A program made the translations under genes and the position numbers. A stretch of DNA of 64,000 nt. Origin: CAZQXD01 sp964597315. Its GTDB lineage: Bacteria > Pseudomonadota > Gammaproteobacteria > Competibacterales > Competibacteraceae. The stretch lies in contig CAZQXD010000003.1 in NCBI GenBank assembly GCA_964597315.1, positions 1 to 64,000 of the forward strand, written 5' to 3'. A model generated the notes under the pieces. The model searched no databases. It was given only the letters and a program-made list of their open reading frames with translations, and was not told the DNA's origin. Positions 16,827-24,882 of the stretch are shown here, piece after piece; position 1 is the first letter of the stretch, and the number at the start of each line of letters is the position of its first letter.

Positions 16827-17603
16827 TCAACTGCCGTAGACGTCGAAATCGAAATACGCGTCCTGAATTTTCTGGTAGACGCCGTTGTCACGGATGCCCT
16901 GGATGGCCTTGTTAAACATCTCCCGCAACTCATCGTCACCCTTGCGCACGGCGATGCCGGCGCCCTCGCCGAACCAACGAGGGTCGGTGAGTTCCGGCCC
17001 CACGAACGTATACCCCTGGCCGGCGTCGGTTTTCAGAAAACCGCCGTCGATGGCGATGGCGTCGGCCAACAGGGCATCCACCCGACCGGCCTTGAGGTCC
17101 AGATAGGCTTCGTCCTGGGTGCCATAGCGTTTAATGTTCACGATGTCGGCGTAAGTCTCCGTAAGGAAGGTGTCCTGGGTGGTGGCCCGCTGCACGCCGA
17201 TGGTCTTGCCCTTCAGACCCGCCTCGGAAACCTCCAGGTCGGAATCCTTGGGGGCCACGAAACGGGCCGGGGTGTTGTAGTACTTGTTAGAGAAGGCCAC
17301 CTTCCGCTTGCGTTCCTCGGTGATAGACATGGAGGCCACGATGGCGTCGTATTTGCGGGCCAGCAGCCCCGGAATCATGCCGTCCCAGTCTTGCTTGACC
17401 AGGGTACACTCCACCTTCATCTCCGCGCACAGGGCGTTGGCCATGTCGATATCAAAACCCTGTACCTCGCCATTCTGGTCCGTGTAGCTAAAGGGCGGAA
17501 AGGCCCCTTCCACGGCGATGCGAATCTTGTTCCACTCTTTGGCCTGGGCGGAACCGGCCAAAATCAGTACAGCGGCGAAGACGGTGACGACGAGTTTTTT
17601 CAT
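16827..17603 (-). CDS. Periplasmic basic amino acid-binding protein (HisJ/ArgT/AotJ-like)
   Basis: 258 residues from the ATG at 17603, preceded by GAGAGG 9 bases upstream. The frame is open to 17648, but the ATG at 17603 starts a clean signal peptide (MKKLVVTVFAAVLILAGSAQA). Ligand-binding hallmarks are AVEGAFPPFSYTDQNGEVQGFDIDMANALCAEM, DGMIPGLLARKYDAIVASMSIT and ADAIAIDGGFL. Two cysteines (CAEMKVEC) match the disulfide pair of HisJ/ArgT. It delivers Lys/Arg/Orn or His to the HisQM-type permease; location beside the AST operon favours arginine or ornithine (inference). Confidence 0.92.
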   Translation of the reverse strand: MKKLVVTVFAAVLILAGSAQAKEWNKIRIAVEGAFPPFSYTDQNGEVQGFDIDMANALCAEMKVECTLVKQDWDGMIPGLLARKYDAIVASMSITEERKRKVAFSNKYYNTPARFVAPKDSDLEVSEAGLKGKTIGVQRATTQDTFLTETYADIVNIKRYGTQDEAYLDLKAGRVDALLADAIAIDGGFLKTDAGQGYTFVGPELTDPRWFGEGAGIAVRKGDDELREMFNKAIQGIRDNGVYQKIQDAYFDFDVYGS

Positions 17604-17647
17604 TATGCTTGACCTCTCAGGGATTGTCGGGAAAACACGCTGGGCCA

Positions 17648-18427
17648 TCAGCCCTTGAGATTGCCGGACAAAAACTGCCGGCAGCGCTCGGAGCGGGGAT
17701 GGTCGAACACCTGCTGGGGACTGCCCTGTTCCTCCACCTGCCCCTGGTGCAAGAACATAACGGCGTTGGACACCTCCCGGGCGAAGCCCATTTCATGGGT
17801 GACCACAACCATGGTCCGGCCTTCCTCGGCCAGATCCCGCATCACCTTGAGCACCTCCCCCACCAGTTCCGGGTCCAGGGCCGAAGTAGGTTCGTCGAAC
17901 AGCATCACGTCCGGCTCCATGGCCAAGGCCCGGGCGATGGCGGCGCGCTGTTGCTGGCCCCCGGAGATATGGGCGGGATAATAATCCCGGCGCTCGTACA
18001 TGCCCACGTTATGGAGTAGCCTCTCGGCCCGCTCGATGGCCTGCTTGCGGGGCAGTTTGAGGACGTGGATGGGAGCCTCGATACAGTTTTCAAGGACCGT
18101 CATATGGGACCACAGATTGAAGCTCTGGAACACCATACCCAGCCGGGCGCGAATCCGCTCCACCTGCCTGGGCTTGTCGGGCACCGGCTGGCCCAGACGG
18201 TTTTTCGTCATGTGGATGGTCTCGCCCTTGACGCTGACAGTGCCGGACTCGGGGGTTTCCAGCAGATTGATGCAACGCAGAAACGTACTCTTGCCGGAGC
18301 CGGAGGAACCCAGGATGGAGATCACATCCCCATCCTGGGCGGTGAGGGAAATACCTTTGAGGACTTCGATATCGCCGAAGCGTTTGTGCAGGTCGTCCAC
18401 CACCAGGGCGGGGGTCGGTACGGGCAT
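17648..18427 (-). CDS. Basic amino acid ABC transporter ATP-binding protein (HisP/AotP-like)
   Basis: 259 residues from the ATG at 18427 with AGGAGA about 10 bases upstream, matching the usual HisP length. The frame is open to 18496, but that adds a non-homologous stretch. Walker A is LGSSGSGKST, the signature SGGQQQRAAIARAL and Walker B VMLFDEPTSALDPE. The HisP-type insertion TKNRLGQPVPDKPRQVERIRARLG is present. It is the first gene of the transporter unit, about 118 bases downstream of the oxidase gene on the same strand. A palindrome (18482-18496) lies in that gap, so independent regulation is plausible. Confidence 0.93.
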   Translation of the reverse strand: MPVPTPALVVDDLHKRFGDIEVLKGISLTAQDGDVISILGSSGSGKSTFLRCINLLETPESGTVSVKGETIHMTKNRLGQPVPDKPRQVERIRARLGMVFQSFNLWSHMTVLENCIEAPIHVLKLPRKQAIERAERLLHNVGMYERRDYYPAHISGGQQQRAAIARALAMEPDVMLFDEPTSALDPELVGEVLKVMRDLAEEGRTMVVVTHEMGFAREVSNAVMFLHQGQVEEQGSPQQVFDHPRSERCRQFLSGNLKG

Positions 18428-18481
18428 GGGCGTTGGGTCTCCTGAAGCAGGGGCGAAGACGAACGCATCTTCTCCGCCCCC

Positions 18482-18496
18482 TTGCCGATATGGCAA
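18482..18496. promoter_or_regulatory. Possible operator palindrome upstream of the basic amino acid transporter
   Basis: TTGCC-GATAT-GGCAA is an inverted repeat with perfect 5-base arms, about 55 bases upstream of the hisP-like start. It fits a dimeric repressor or activator site, but no regulator gene is in the window and no clear promoter was seen around it. Confidence 0.25.
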
Positions 18497-18545
18497 AGTC
18501 TAGCAGCAGTGAACAGGAAAAAAGCCGCCGGGACGAGGATTGGCG

Positions 18546-19694
18546 TTAGAGACCCAGCCAGCGCGCAATAATGTTGCGCTGCATTTCGGAGGTACCGGAA
18601 TAAATGGTGCTGCCCACGGCATCGCGCAACGCACGTTCGACTTCATACTCGACCATATAGCCGTAGCCGCCATGGAGATGGACCGTCTCAAGGGCCGTCT
18701 TGAGCAAGGACTCGCTCACCATCAGCTTGGCCATGGACGCATCCAAAGAGGCATTTCTCAGATGTTCGAGACGCCAAGCCGCACGATAGGTAAGCAGCCT
18801 GGCCGCCTCCAACTGTACTTTCATATCGGCGATTTTGTGAGCCACCGCCTGAAACTTGCCGATGGCCTGTCCGAACTGGCTGCGGATCCGGGCATAGTCA
18901 ATCGCGGTTTCCAACAATCGCTCAATGATGCCCACATGACTGGCGACCAGCAGACAACGCTCCCAATCCATCGCCGTGGCGAACACCGTCACGCCTCCAC
19001 CCACTTGGCCCAGCACCGCCGAACCCGGGACATACATATCGTCGAATACCAGTTCTCCCACCGGCGAGGTGCGCAACCCCAGCTTCTCCAGCTTCCGGCC
19101 AGCCGTAAAACCCGGCGTGTCGGTCTCCACGAGAAAAGCGGTCACACCCCCATGAAAGCCCTTGCCCGGGTCTGTGACGGCGAAAATCACCGCCAGATCG
19201 GCGATGGGGCCGTTGGAGATGAACGTCTTGCTGCCGTTGATGCGCCAACCGTTTGCGTCTTGCTCGGCGCGGGTGCGCATGGCGAAGGAATCGGACCCGG
19301 ATCCTGGCTCGGTGATCGCATGGGCGCCAATGAGTGTACCGTCGCACAACCCAGGCAGGTAGCGGCGTTTTTGCTCTTCACTGCCATGGCGCCACACGGG
19401 GACGACACAGGCCAGTAAGTGGGCACACAGGGAAAAAACCAGACCGCCATCGCGGCAACCGTAACCCAGGGCTTCCAGGACCACGGCGCAGGATAAGGCG
19501 TCAAGACCAGTGCCACCATACTCTTCGGTCACCGGCAAGCCCTGGATACCGACGGTTGCGCACTCACGCCACAACTCTCGCGAGAAGGTCTGTTCCCGAT
19601 CCCGCTCGATGACCTGCGCGTTCAAGGCGCGCTGGGCAAATTTGATGGTGCTCTCGCGCAGCAGGGTTTGCTCATCTGTATAGGCGAAATCCAT
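18546..19694 (-). CDS. Acyl-CoA dehydrogenase-fold flavoprotein, probable prolyl-[carrier protein] oxidase
   Basis: 382 residues from the ATG at 19694, which overlaps the stop of the adenylation gene by one base (TGATG). The full acyl-CoA dehydrogenase fold is present: AITEPGSGSD (127-136), FISNGPIADLAV (158-169), RSQFGQAIGKFQAV (271-284) and HGGYGYMVEYEVER (341-354). The usual catalytic Glu of the C-terminal YEGT motif is replaced (IYSGTSEMQ, Ser366). A Glu is present at 245 in DWERCLL, the position used by isovaleryl-CoA dehydrogenase and, as I recall, by prolyl-ACP oxidases such as AnaB and PltE. With a proline-type adenylation enzyme and a carrier protein as neighbours, oxidation of prolyl-S-carrier to the pyrrole-2-carboxyl thioester is likely. 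A fatty acyl-CoA dehydrogenase is the alternative. Confidence 0.8.
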   Translation of the reverse strand: MDFAYTDEQTLLRESTIKFAQRALNAQVIERDREQTFSRELWRECATVGIQGLPVTEEYGGTGLDALSCAVVLEALGYGCRDGGLVFSLCAHLLACVVPVWRHGSEEQKRRYLPGLCDGTLIGAHAITEPGSGSDSFAMRTRAEQDANGWRINGSKTFISNGPIADLAVIFAVTDPGKGFHGGVTAFLVETDTPGFTAGRKLEKLGLRTSPVGELVFDDMYVPGSAVLGQVGGGVTVFATAMDWERCLLVASHVGIIERLLETAIDYARIRSQFGQAIGKFQAVAHKIADMKVQLEAARLLTYRAAWRLEHLRNASLDASMAKLMVSESLLKTALETVHLHGGYGYMVEYEVERALRDAVGSTIYSGTSEMQRNIIARWLGL

Positions 19695-21262
19695 CAGCCG
19701 AGTTCCTTCAGGCGCTGGTAGTCCATCTTGTCGGTGGACGTCTTGGGCAATGCATCGAGCCACTCGAAACGGTCTGGAATCATGTAAAGAGGCATACGGT
19801 TCGCACAGAATCCCTTGAGGGCGATCAGCGATAGGGATGGCGCCTGTTGACTACTCAAAAAGGCGATAATCTTCACACCCGCCTCGGCATCCGGCAGGGC
19901 CACCACGGCCGCTTCCTTGATCAGTGGATGCTGATACAGGCCGACCTCGATCTCCCCCAACTCTACCCGGTAGCCCCGCCGTTTCACCATTCGGTCCCGC
20001 CTGCCGCGATAGATGTAATTGCCGTCGGGCGCTTCGACCACCACATCACCGGTACGGTACCAACGGGTCCCGTCGGCATCCACAAGAAAGCTGCGGGCGG
20101 TTTGCTCAGGCAGGGACCAATAACCCTGCATCACGCCACGACCGGTCATGCATAGTTCGCCCTCCTCGCCCACCGCTATTTCCCGGTCGTGTTCGTCTAC
20201 CAGCTTGCCGCGAAGGTGCTCGCACACTTTACCGATAGGATAGGGGGCGCGGCGATCGTCGGGCACAGGGGGAAGAACCTCAAAATAGGTACATACATTG
20301 GTTTCGGTGGGGCCATACAGATTGAAATAACGGGGTTTAGGCAGCTTCTCGCAAAGGTTGCGAAGATGCTTGACCGGGAAAACCTCACCCGCGAACAGGA
20401 CCAGACGCAAGGCGGAACAATCATGATTGGATAAGTCGCCAAATTGGGCCATCAAGCTCAGAATTGAAGGCGTTGAGTACCAGATGGAGATCTTCTCATC
20501 AGCGATCAAGCGCGCCAAGTGCAAGGGGTCCTTGCCCCGTTCGTCGGGAATCAATACCAGGGTCGCGCCGTGCTTGAGAGCGACATGCAGGTCGAGGATG
20601 GAAAGGTCGAAATGAAAAGGGGCATGAGATGAAAAGCGGTCGGTGGGGCGCGGTTCGAAAATTTCCGAGCACCAATCCACGAAACTCACCGCATTCTCAT
20701 GGGAGAGCATGACCCCCTTGGGTTTTCCAGTCGAACCGGACGTGTAAAGAATGTAAGCGAGCGCATCCGGGGTGGGTCGGGCGTCATGTGTGGCGACTGC
20801 CGGCTGCCGCGCATCGGCCTGTTCGAGTGCCCGGGTCAAAGGGCCGCCCGCCCCGGTACCGTCCAACAGCAACAAGGGCGGGGGCGCACCCAGCGTGGCA
20901 AACTCGGCGACGAACCTGTCTTTGAGGCGGGCCTCCATGATGACGGCTTTCACCCCGCAATTGTGCATGATATAAGCATTGCGAGCCGGGGGCGCATCCG
21001 AGTCCACTGGCGCGTAGGCGGCGCCGACCTTGAGGATTCCATAGATAGCAGCCACCGCGTCGATTGATTTACGTAGATAGATGCCGACCCGGTCACCCGG
21101 CCCGACCCCCTGGGCGACCAACCGGTCACGTAGCCGCCCGGCCAGCGACTCCAGTTGCCCGTAGGTGATCGAACCGCAACCCGGCTCCACAACAGCGATA
21201 CGGGAAGCATGGTCGGCGACAGCGTCGGCAAACGACTGATGCAAGGGGCGTGGCGCGTACAT
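19694..21262 (-). CDS. Stand-alone amino acid adenylation enzyme, probable L-proline--[carrier protein] ligase (PltF/RedM-like)
   Basis: 522 residues from the ATG at 21262, 7 bases after the carrier protein gene; the open frame to 21418 overlaps that gene and is not used. Core motifs are LYTSGSTGKPKG (172-183), HFDLS (217-221), NLYGPTETNVCT (314-325), YRTGD (402-406) and the terminal Lys512 in TSTDKMD. Reading specificity positions by alignment to PheA gives D219, L220, L223, Y262, L289, A291, L315, V323, C324 and K512. That is DLLYLALVCK, which I recall as the code of proline-activating enzymes in pyrrole pathways. The conserved Asp argues for an alpha-amino acid, not a fatty acid. The exosortase-associated ligase family TIGR03098 is the main alternative, but its usual decarboxylase partner is absent. 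Confidence 0.82.
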   Translation of the reverse strand: MYAPRPLHQSFADAVADHASRIAVVEPGCGSITYGQLESLAGRLRDRLVAQGVGPGDRVGIYLRKSIDAVAAIYGILKVGAAYAPVDSDAPPARNAYIMHNCGVKAVIMEARLKDRFVAEFATLGAPPPLLLLDGTGAGGPLTRALEQADARQPAVATHDARPTPDALAYILYTSGSTGKPKGVMLSHENAVSFVDWCSEIFEPRPTDRFSSHAPFHFDLSILDLHVALKHGATLVLIPDERGKDPLHLARLIADEKISIWYSTPSILSLMAQFGDLSNHDCSALRLVLFAGEVFPVKHLRNLCEKLPKPRYFNLYGPTETNVCTYFEVLPPVPDDRRAPYPIGKVCEHLRGKLVDEHDREIAVGEEGELCMTGRGVMQGYWSLPEQTARSFLVDADGTRWYRTGDVVVEAPDGNYIYRGRRDRMVKRRGYRVELGEIEVGLYQHPLIKEAAVVALPDAEAGVKIIAFLSSQQAPSLSLIALKGFCANRMPLYMIPDRFEWLDALPKTSTDKMDYQRLKELG

Positions 21263-21269
21263 GGGGAGC

Positions 21270-21527
21270 CTACCGCTTTTTCGACGCGAGCAGCGCCGCA
21301 ATGTCGTTGATCGTGTCAAGGTGTTCCTTGTCGGCCTCATGAGCCTCCAGCACGATGCCGTAGCGCTGTTCGAAAAAGAGAACAAGCTTGATGGTCGCGA
21401 TTGAATCCAGTATCCCACCGCTGATCAATGGCAGATCCTCCGTTAGATTATCGGGATTCTCGCCAGGCAGAAATTCCTTGAGGATATAGTCCTTGACTTC
21501 CTGTCTGTAGTCCGCTGCAGCTTCCAT
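21270..21527 (-). CDS. Stand-alone acyl/peptidyl carrier protein
   Basis: An 85-residue carrier protein with the phosphopantetheine site GGILDSIATIKL (Ser42). It has a four-helix pattern, a charged N-terminus and a Lys-rich end. It lies 33 bases after the MBOAT-SGNH gene and 7 bases before the adenylation enzyme, so it is the natural acceptor for the activated amino acid and the substrate carrier of the oxidase. It differs clearly from the fatty acid AcpP encoded at 43543-43779. The phosphopantetheinyl transferase must be encoded elsewhere. Confidence 0.9.
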   Translation of the reverse strand: MEAAADYRQEVKDYILKEFLPGENPDNLTEDLPLISGGILDSIATIKLVLFFEQRYGIVLEAHEADKEHLDTINDIAALLASKKR

Positions 21528-21560
21528 CGTGTCTCTCCCCTTATCAGGTTTTGTTAAGCC

Positions 21561-24104
21561 TCAGCGCTGTGTAGGCTGGAAAATGGTTTCACGCTTATCC
21601 GTCAGGCTGACGAAGAGTCGTTCCGCGAACAGCCGGTGACCGAGCGTGTTGGGATGATCGTCCCATTCGGCGAGACGGATTTCGGCGATGTCCCTTCCCT
21701 CATAAACGTCCTCCAAATTGATCAATACAAACCCAGCGGACTCGGCGATTGCGATGGTCTCTGGCGTTTCTTCCTGCCAATTGCCCTCTCTGACCTGAGG
21801 CATGAATATCCACACCGGCTGAACCCCCCGGTCTCGGGACTCCTGGACGATGCGTCCGTACACATACATCAGTACATCTCGGCTGTAAGGGGACAATCGC
21901 CGCCGCGCCTCTTCTTCGTCCATCCCTGTCGTCACCTCGGCCTTGAGAACTATGTCGCGAAGTCCGTCATAGGGGATATCGATACGCTTATGCACAACTT
22001 CCGCCAGATAGGCCACCGCCCGGGAAATCTCTCGCCCGGCGGCAACATAGAAGATGGCGTTGGGGCCGAATTGGAAAGCCTTTTCGGACGCCGACAGTTG
22101 CTGAGTCGGCTGATAGCCGGGCACGCCCATGTTAAGCAACTCGTATTTGTCGAACGGTCCATCCGTCCACTCCCGGTTCAGTCTGGCCTCAAGCAAGTGT
22201 TCAAACGTTTCGTCATCGTCCACGCCCCAGCCCATGACAGAAGAGGCGCCCAGCACGGCGACCCGGAAAGTGCCTGGGTCGGGTAGCCGCGTGTAATCGT
22301 CCCGATCACGCATACCGAAACGATTGATGGTGATCGTGCCGAACTTGGTGGACTGGACGAAAGAGGGAATCAACTCGGTCTGAACGAAACCACCCACGAA
22401 ATGCTTCAAGTTGGCGCTTTCGACATCGAGCCAGTTCTTCGGCTTGTTCATATAGACTTCCCATAATTGGGAGTTGAACCGATCGACCGACAACAGACTC
22501 TCGTAATAGCCACGCTCCAGCTTGGCCACGTCCAGACGGCTGAGGTGGCCGGAACGCAGAGAATGAACGAAGGTGCCGAAGCCCTGACCAAGCTGCGAGT
22601 GCACCGACTCCACGCTGACGCCGATGAGCGCCACCAAGGACACCAGCGTGACGAGCCGTCTCTTGAACCAGGCGCGATCACTTTGCGCAGAGCCGCGGAT
22701 ATTGCGTAGAGCGTCGTCGGGAATGCTGCCGATAATGATGACCGCCAGGATAAGAGACGGATACAGCAGCGCTTCGACGGTGTAATGACCGCCCAAGGCA
22801 TTCCATAGGGCGAACCAGGAGTTCAGGGACTCGGCGGTCCAAAACGACCATAACACACAGATAAACCAAAAAGTGGCATAGGTCTTCAGCACCCGCACCG
22901 CGAAACCGCGCCAGGTGCGGGCCGGTGAGCCGAGGCTGCGTTTACGGCCGTACTTCATTTCATAGAGGGAATTGGCCACCACCAACAGACCGAGAATGGT
23001 CCAAAACAAAATGTCCTGCACCACCAGCAATACCGTGCCCCGCAACCAGAACCACTGGTAGGCATGCAGGAACCAGGTCATGAGAAAAACGTATAAGGTG
23101 GCGATCACCAACGCCTTTTCGGTCCCCAACTGGCGCAGCTTGAATATTGCCGGGTAATAGAAGACCTTCTGCATGAAGTCTTTCCAGTAAATATTGATGC
23201 GTCGCCAGAAGTCCGTGAAGCTCGAAGCCAAAAGAAAGCGGTTGTGCGTCTCGGGCAGGCGAAAGCCGAAAAGATAGAGCATGCCGACGATCAGGTGGAA
23301 CAACCCGGAAACACGCAGGTACAGGAGAAAGTTCGATACCAGATACTGATTCAATTGCGCTGGATCGTTGACCTCATGGGGCGCCAGTGTCAGATAGTAA
23401 TAAACGATGCGGTAGAGGATCAGATGGATGACGCCGCGCACCATCCATTCGATACCGACCTGATAAATTCGATAAGCATCGTCATCGAAGTAGTTCCGCC
23501 TGAAGGTCTTGTAATCCACCACCGGAAACAGAGGAAAGCATGCATTGGGCAACATGAAAAAGTAAGCGAGCGTTCCGGTCGGGGACGAAGTTAGGGACTT
23601 GTCATGGCGCAGATCGTAAAAATACACGATCAACCGAAACATAAACATGGCGCCGAGAATGGGCCAAATGGCGTCCGACCAGGGAAAATCAAGGTAGTCG
23701 GCACGTTGTAGGGCTAGGACACCCGCCACACCCACCAGTAGCATCCCGCGCCATACAAACGGTATGGGAAGGTGACAGATACCGATCAATGTGAGTCCGA
23801 TACCGATCAGCCACGCTGCATTCTCCACCCCCAATACCACACCGATACCGACCACACCCAACAGCAGGAAAAACGGCAGGCGAAGACGCAGCGGAAGCAA
23901 GGCGTGAACGGCGAAGCCGGCGAAAGCGAGCATGGCGAGCCGTAGAAAGGCTCCCGACTCAATTTGAAACTGGCGTAGCAGCAATAACAATAACGAGAGT
24001 TGGGCGAGTACCAGAAAATAGTTGACCAGACTGATGCGACCTTTCTGAACATCCGCCCCGGCATCCTGGCCAGGCAGTTTGGCTACTGCGGCTATTGTAT
24101 TCAT
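21561..24104 (-). CDS. MBOAT O-acyltransferase fused to a C-terminal SGNH hydrolase-like domain
   Basis: An 847-residue protein. Residues 25-500 form a multi-pass membrane domain with MBOAT hallmarks: SSFTDFWRRINIYW (294-307, the FWRRW-type motif) and the likely catalytic His347 in TWFLHAYQW. Residues 500-610 link to a predicted periplasmic SGNH domain with block I VLGASSVMGWG (likely nucleophile Ser621), block II NMGVPGY (658-664) and block V DDHPN (Asp815, His817). The Asn of block III is not obvious. In Dlt, alginate and peptidoglycan O-acetylation systems MBOAT and SGNH proteins are usually separate partners, so the fusion is notable. It heads the operon with the carrier, adenylation and oxidase genes and would be the transferase that moves the acyl group out of the cytoplasm. 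The acceptor is unknown. Confidence 0.82.
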   Translation of the reverse strand: MNTIAAVAKLPGQDAGADVQKGRISLVNYFLVLAQLSLLLLLLRQFQIESGAFLRLAMLAFAGFAVHALLPLRLRLPFFLLLGVVGIGVVLGVENAAWLIGIGLTLIGICHLPIPFVWRGMLLVGVAGVLALQRADYLDFPWSDAIWPILGAMFMFRLIVYFYDLRHDKSLTSSPTGTLAYFFMLPNACFPLFPVVDYKTFRRNYFDDDAYRIYQVGIEWMVRGVIHLILYRIVYYYLTLAPHEVNDPAQLNQYLVSNFLLYLRVSGLFHLIVGMLYLFGFRLPETHNRFLLASSFTDFWRRINIYWKDFMQKVFYYPAIFKLRQLGTEKALVIATLYVFLMTWFLHAYQWFWLRGTVLLVVQDILFWTILGLLVVANSLYEMKYGRKRSLGSPARTWRGFAVRVLKTYATFWFICVLWSFWTAESLNSWFALWNALGGHYTVEALLYPSLILAVIIIGSIPDDALRNIRGSAQSDRAWFKRRLVTLVSLVALIGVSVESVHSQLGQGFGTFVHSLRSGHLSRLDVAKLERGYYESLLSVDRFNSQLWEVYMNKPKNWLDVESANLKHFVGGFVQTELIPSFVQSTKFGTITINRFGMRDRDDYTRLPDPGTFRVAVLGASSVMGWGVDDDETFEHLLEARLNREWTDGPFDKYELLNMGVPGYQPTQQLSASEKAFQFGPNAIFYVAAGREISRAVAYLAEVVHKRIDIPYDGLRDIVLKAEVTTGMDEEEARRRLSPYSRDVLMYVYGRIVQESRDRGVQPVWIFMPQVREGNWQEETPETIAIAESAGFVLINLEDVYEGRDIAEIRLAEWDDHPNTLGHRLFAERLFVSLTDKRETIFQPTQR

Positions 24105-24880
24105 CGGAACTTTCCCGTATTAAGTCGGGTTGCTTATGCTTGTGAGAGTGCAATCAGAACAGGCAATGTCCCTGTCCCGCAGCAGAAATCTGGCTCTTCT
24201 GGAATTGCCGTGATAGACCTCAAGATGTAGTGGTTAGGCATAACCGAAGGGTCGGTAGCCTTCGAGATCGAGAGTCAGTCGCCAAAACAACCCTTTGCCA
24301 TCAAGCAGACCGTAGCAGCGCCATTTCTGCATTTTGACTTTGACTTAAAAATTAAATCTAACAAGCTCCACTGATTAATTTTCATTTTTTACCTCGATTT
24401 TATACCAACCAGAAACTGACTCGATCAGCGCATCTTTATTGGGACTCCAGATGTCGTTGCATGGACGACCGGAAACCCGCTTCGAGACGTATCACCCGCA
24501 ATGGTTGCCACGACGAACCCTCCCCGAGTTCCTGCCTCTCGGACGCTGGACAGTTAGTAATACCCATTTGTTATTCATGGAGTAGCAATGCACATTCCAT
24601 TCCAGATTCAATAATCATAATAATAACAATACCGTTATGAACTTTATTAGCTTCAGCCTCAGTGTTTGGTGTGCATTTTAGTGTAAAAATACTGATATTT
24701 ATCTTTGGATATGGTTGATGTTTTTTGTTAGGGAAAACCCTATATAGATCGGAAATTACCCGTAGCCTGTACAGGGTGCGTAGCATGTTTTGAACGTGTT
24801 TGGCATGCTATATCAATAAATGTATAGAATGCCTTTGATGTAAAAAAACCTGACACTCAATCTCGGATTTTTTGGGTTGC
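24105..24880. other. AT-rich spacer without a convincing gene
   Basis: About 780 bases, clearly richer in A+T than the flanks (especially 24330-24870), between the MBOAT-SGNH gene and the transposase remnant. It should hold the promoter of the minus-strand cluster, but I could not find a convincing sigma70 pair. An inverted repeat ACAGG-N7-CCTGT at 24159-24175 lies 55-70 bases upstream of the MBOAT start and could be an operator. A 32-codon minus-strand frame (24234-24332, MQKWRCYGLLDGKGLFWRL onward) and a 71-codon one (24571-24786) are open but match nothing I know. Confidence 0.5.
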
Positions 24881-24882
24881 CC

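Noticed and set aside
19694..21262. Exosortase-associated acyl-CoA ligase (TIGR03098) as main call
   Set aside because: That family is reported next to a PLP decarboxylase, which is absent; the conserved Asp219 and the other pocket residues point to an amino acid, and the oxidase and carrier partners fit a proline pathway better.
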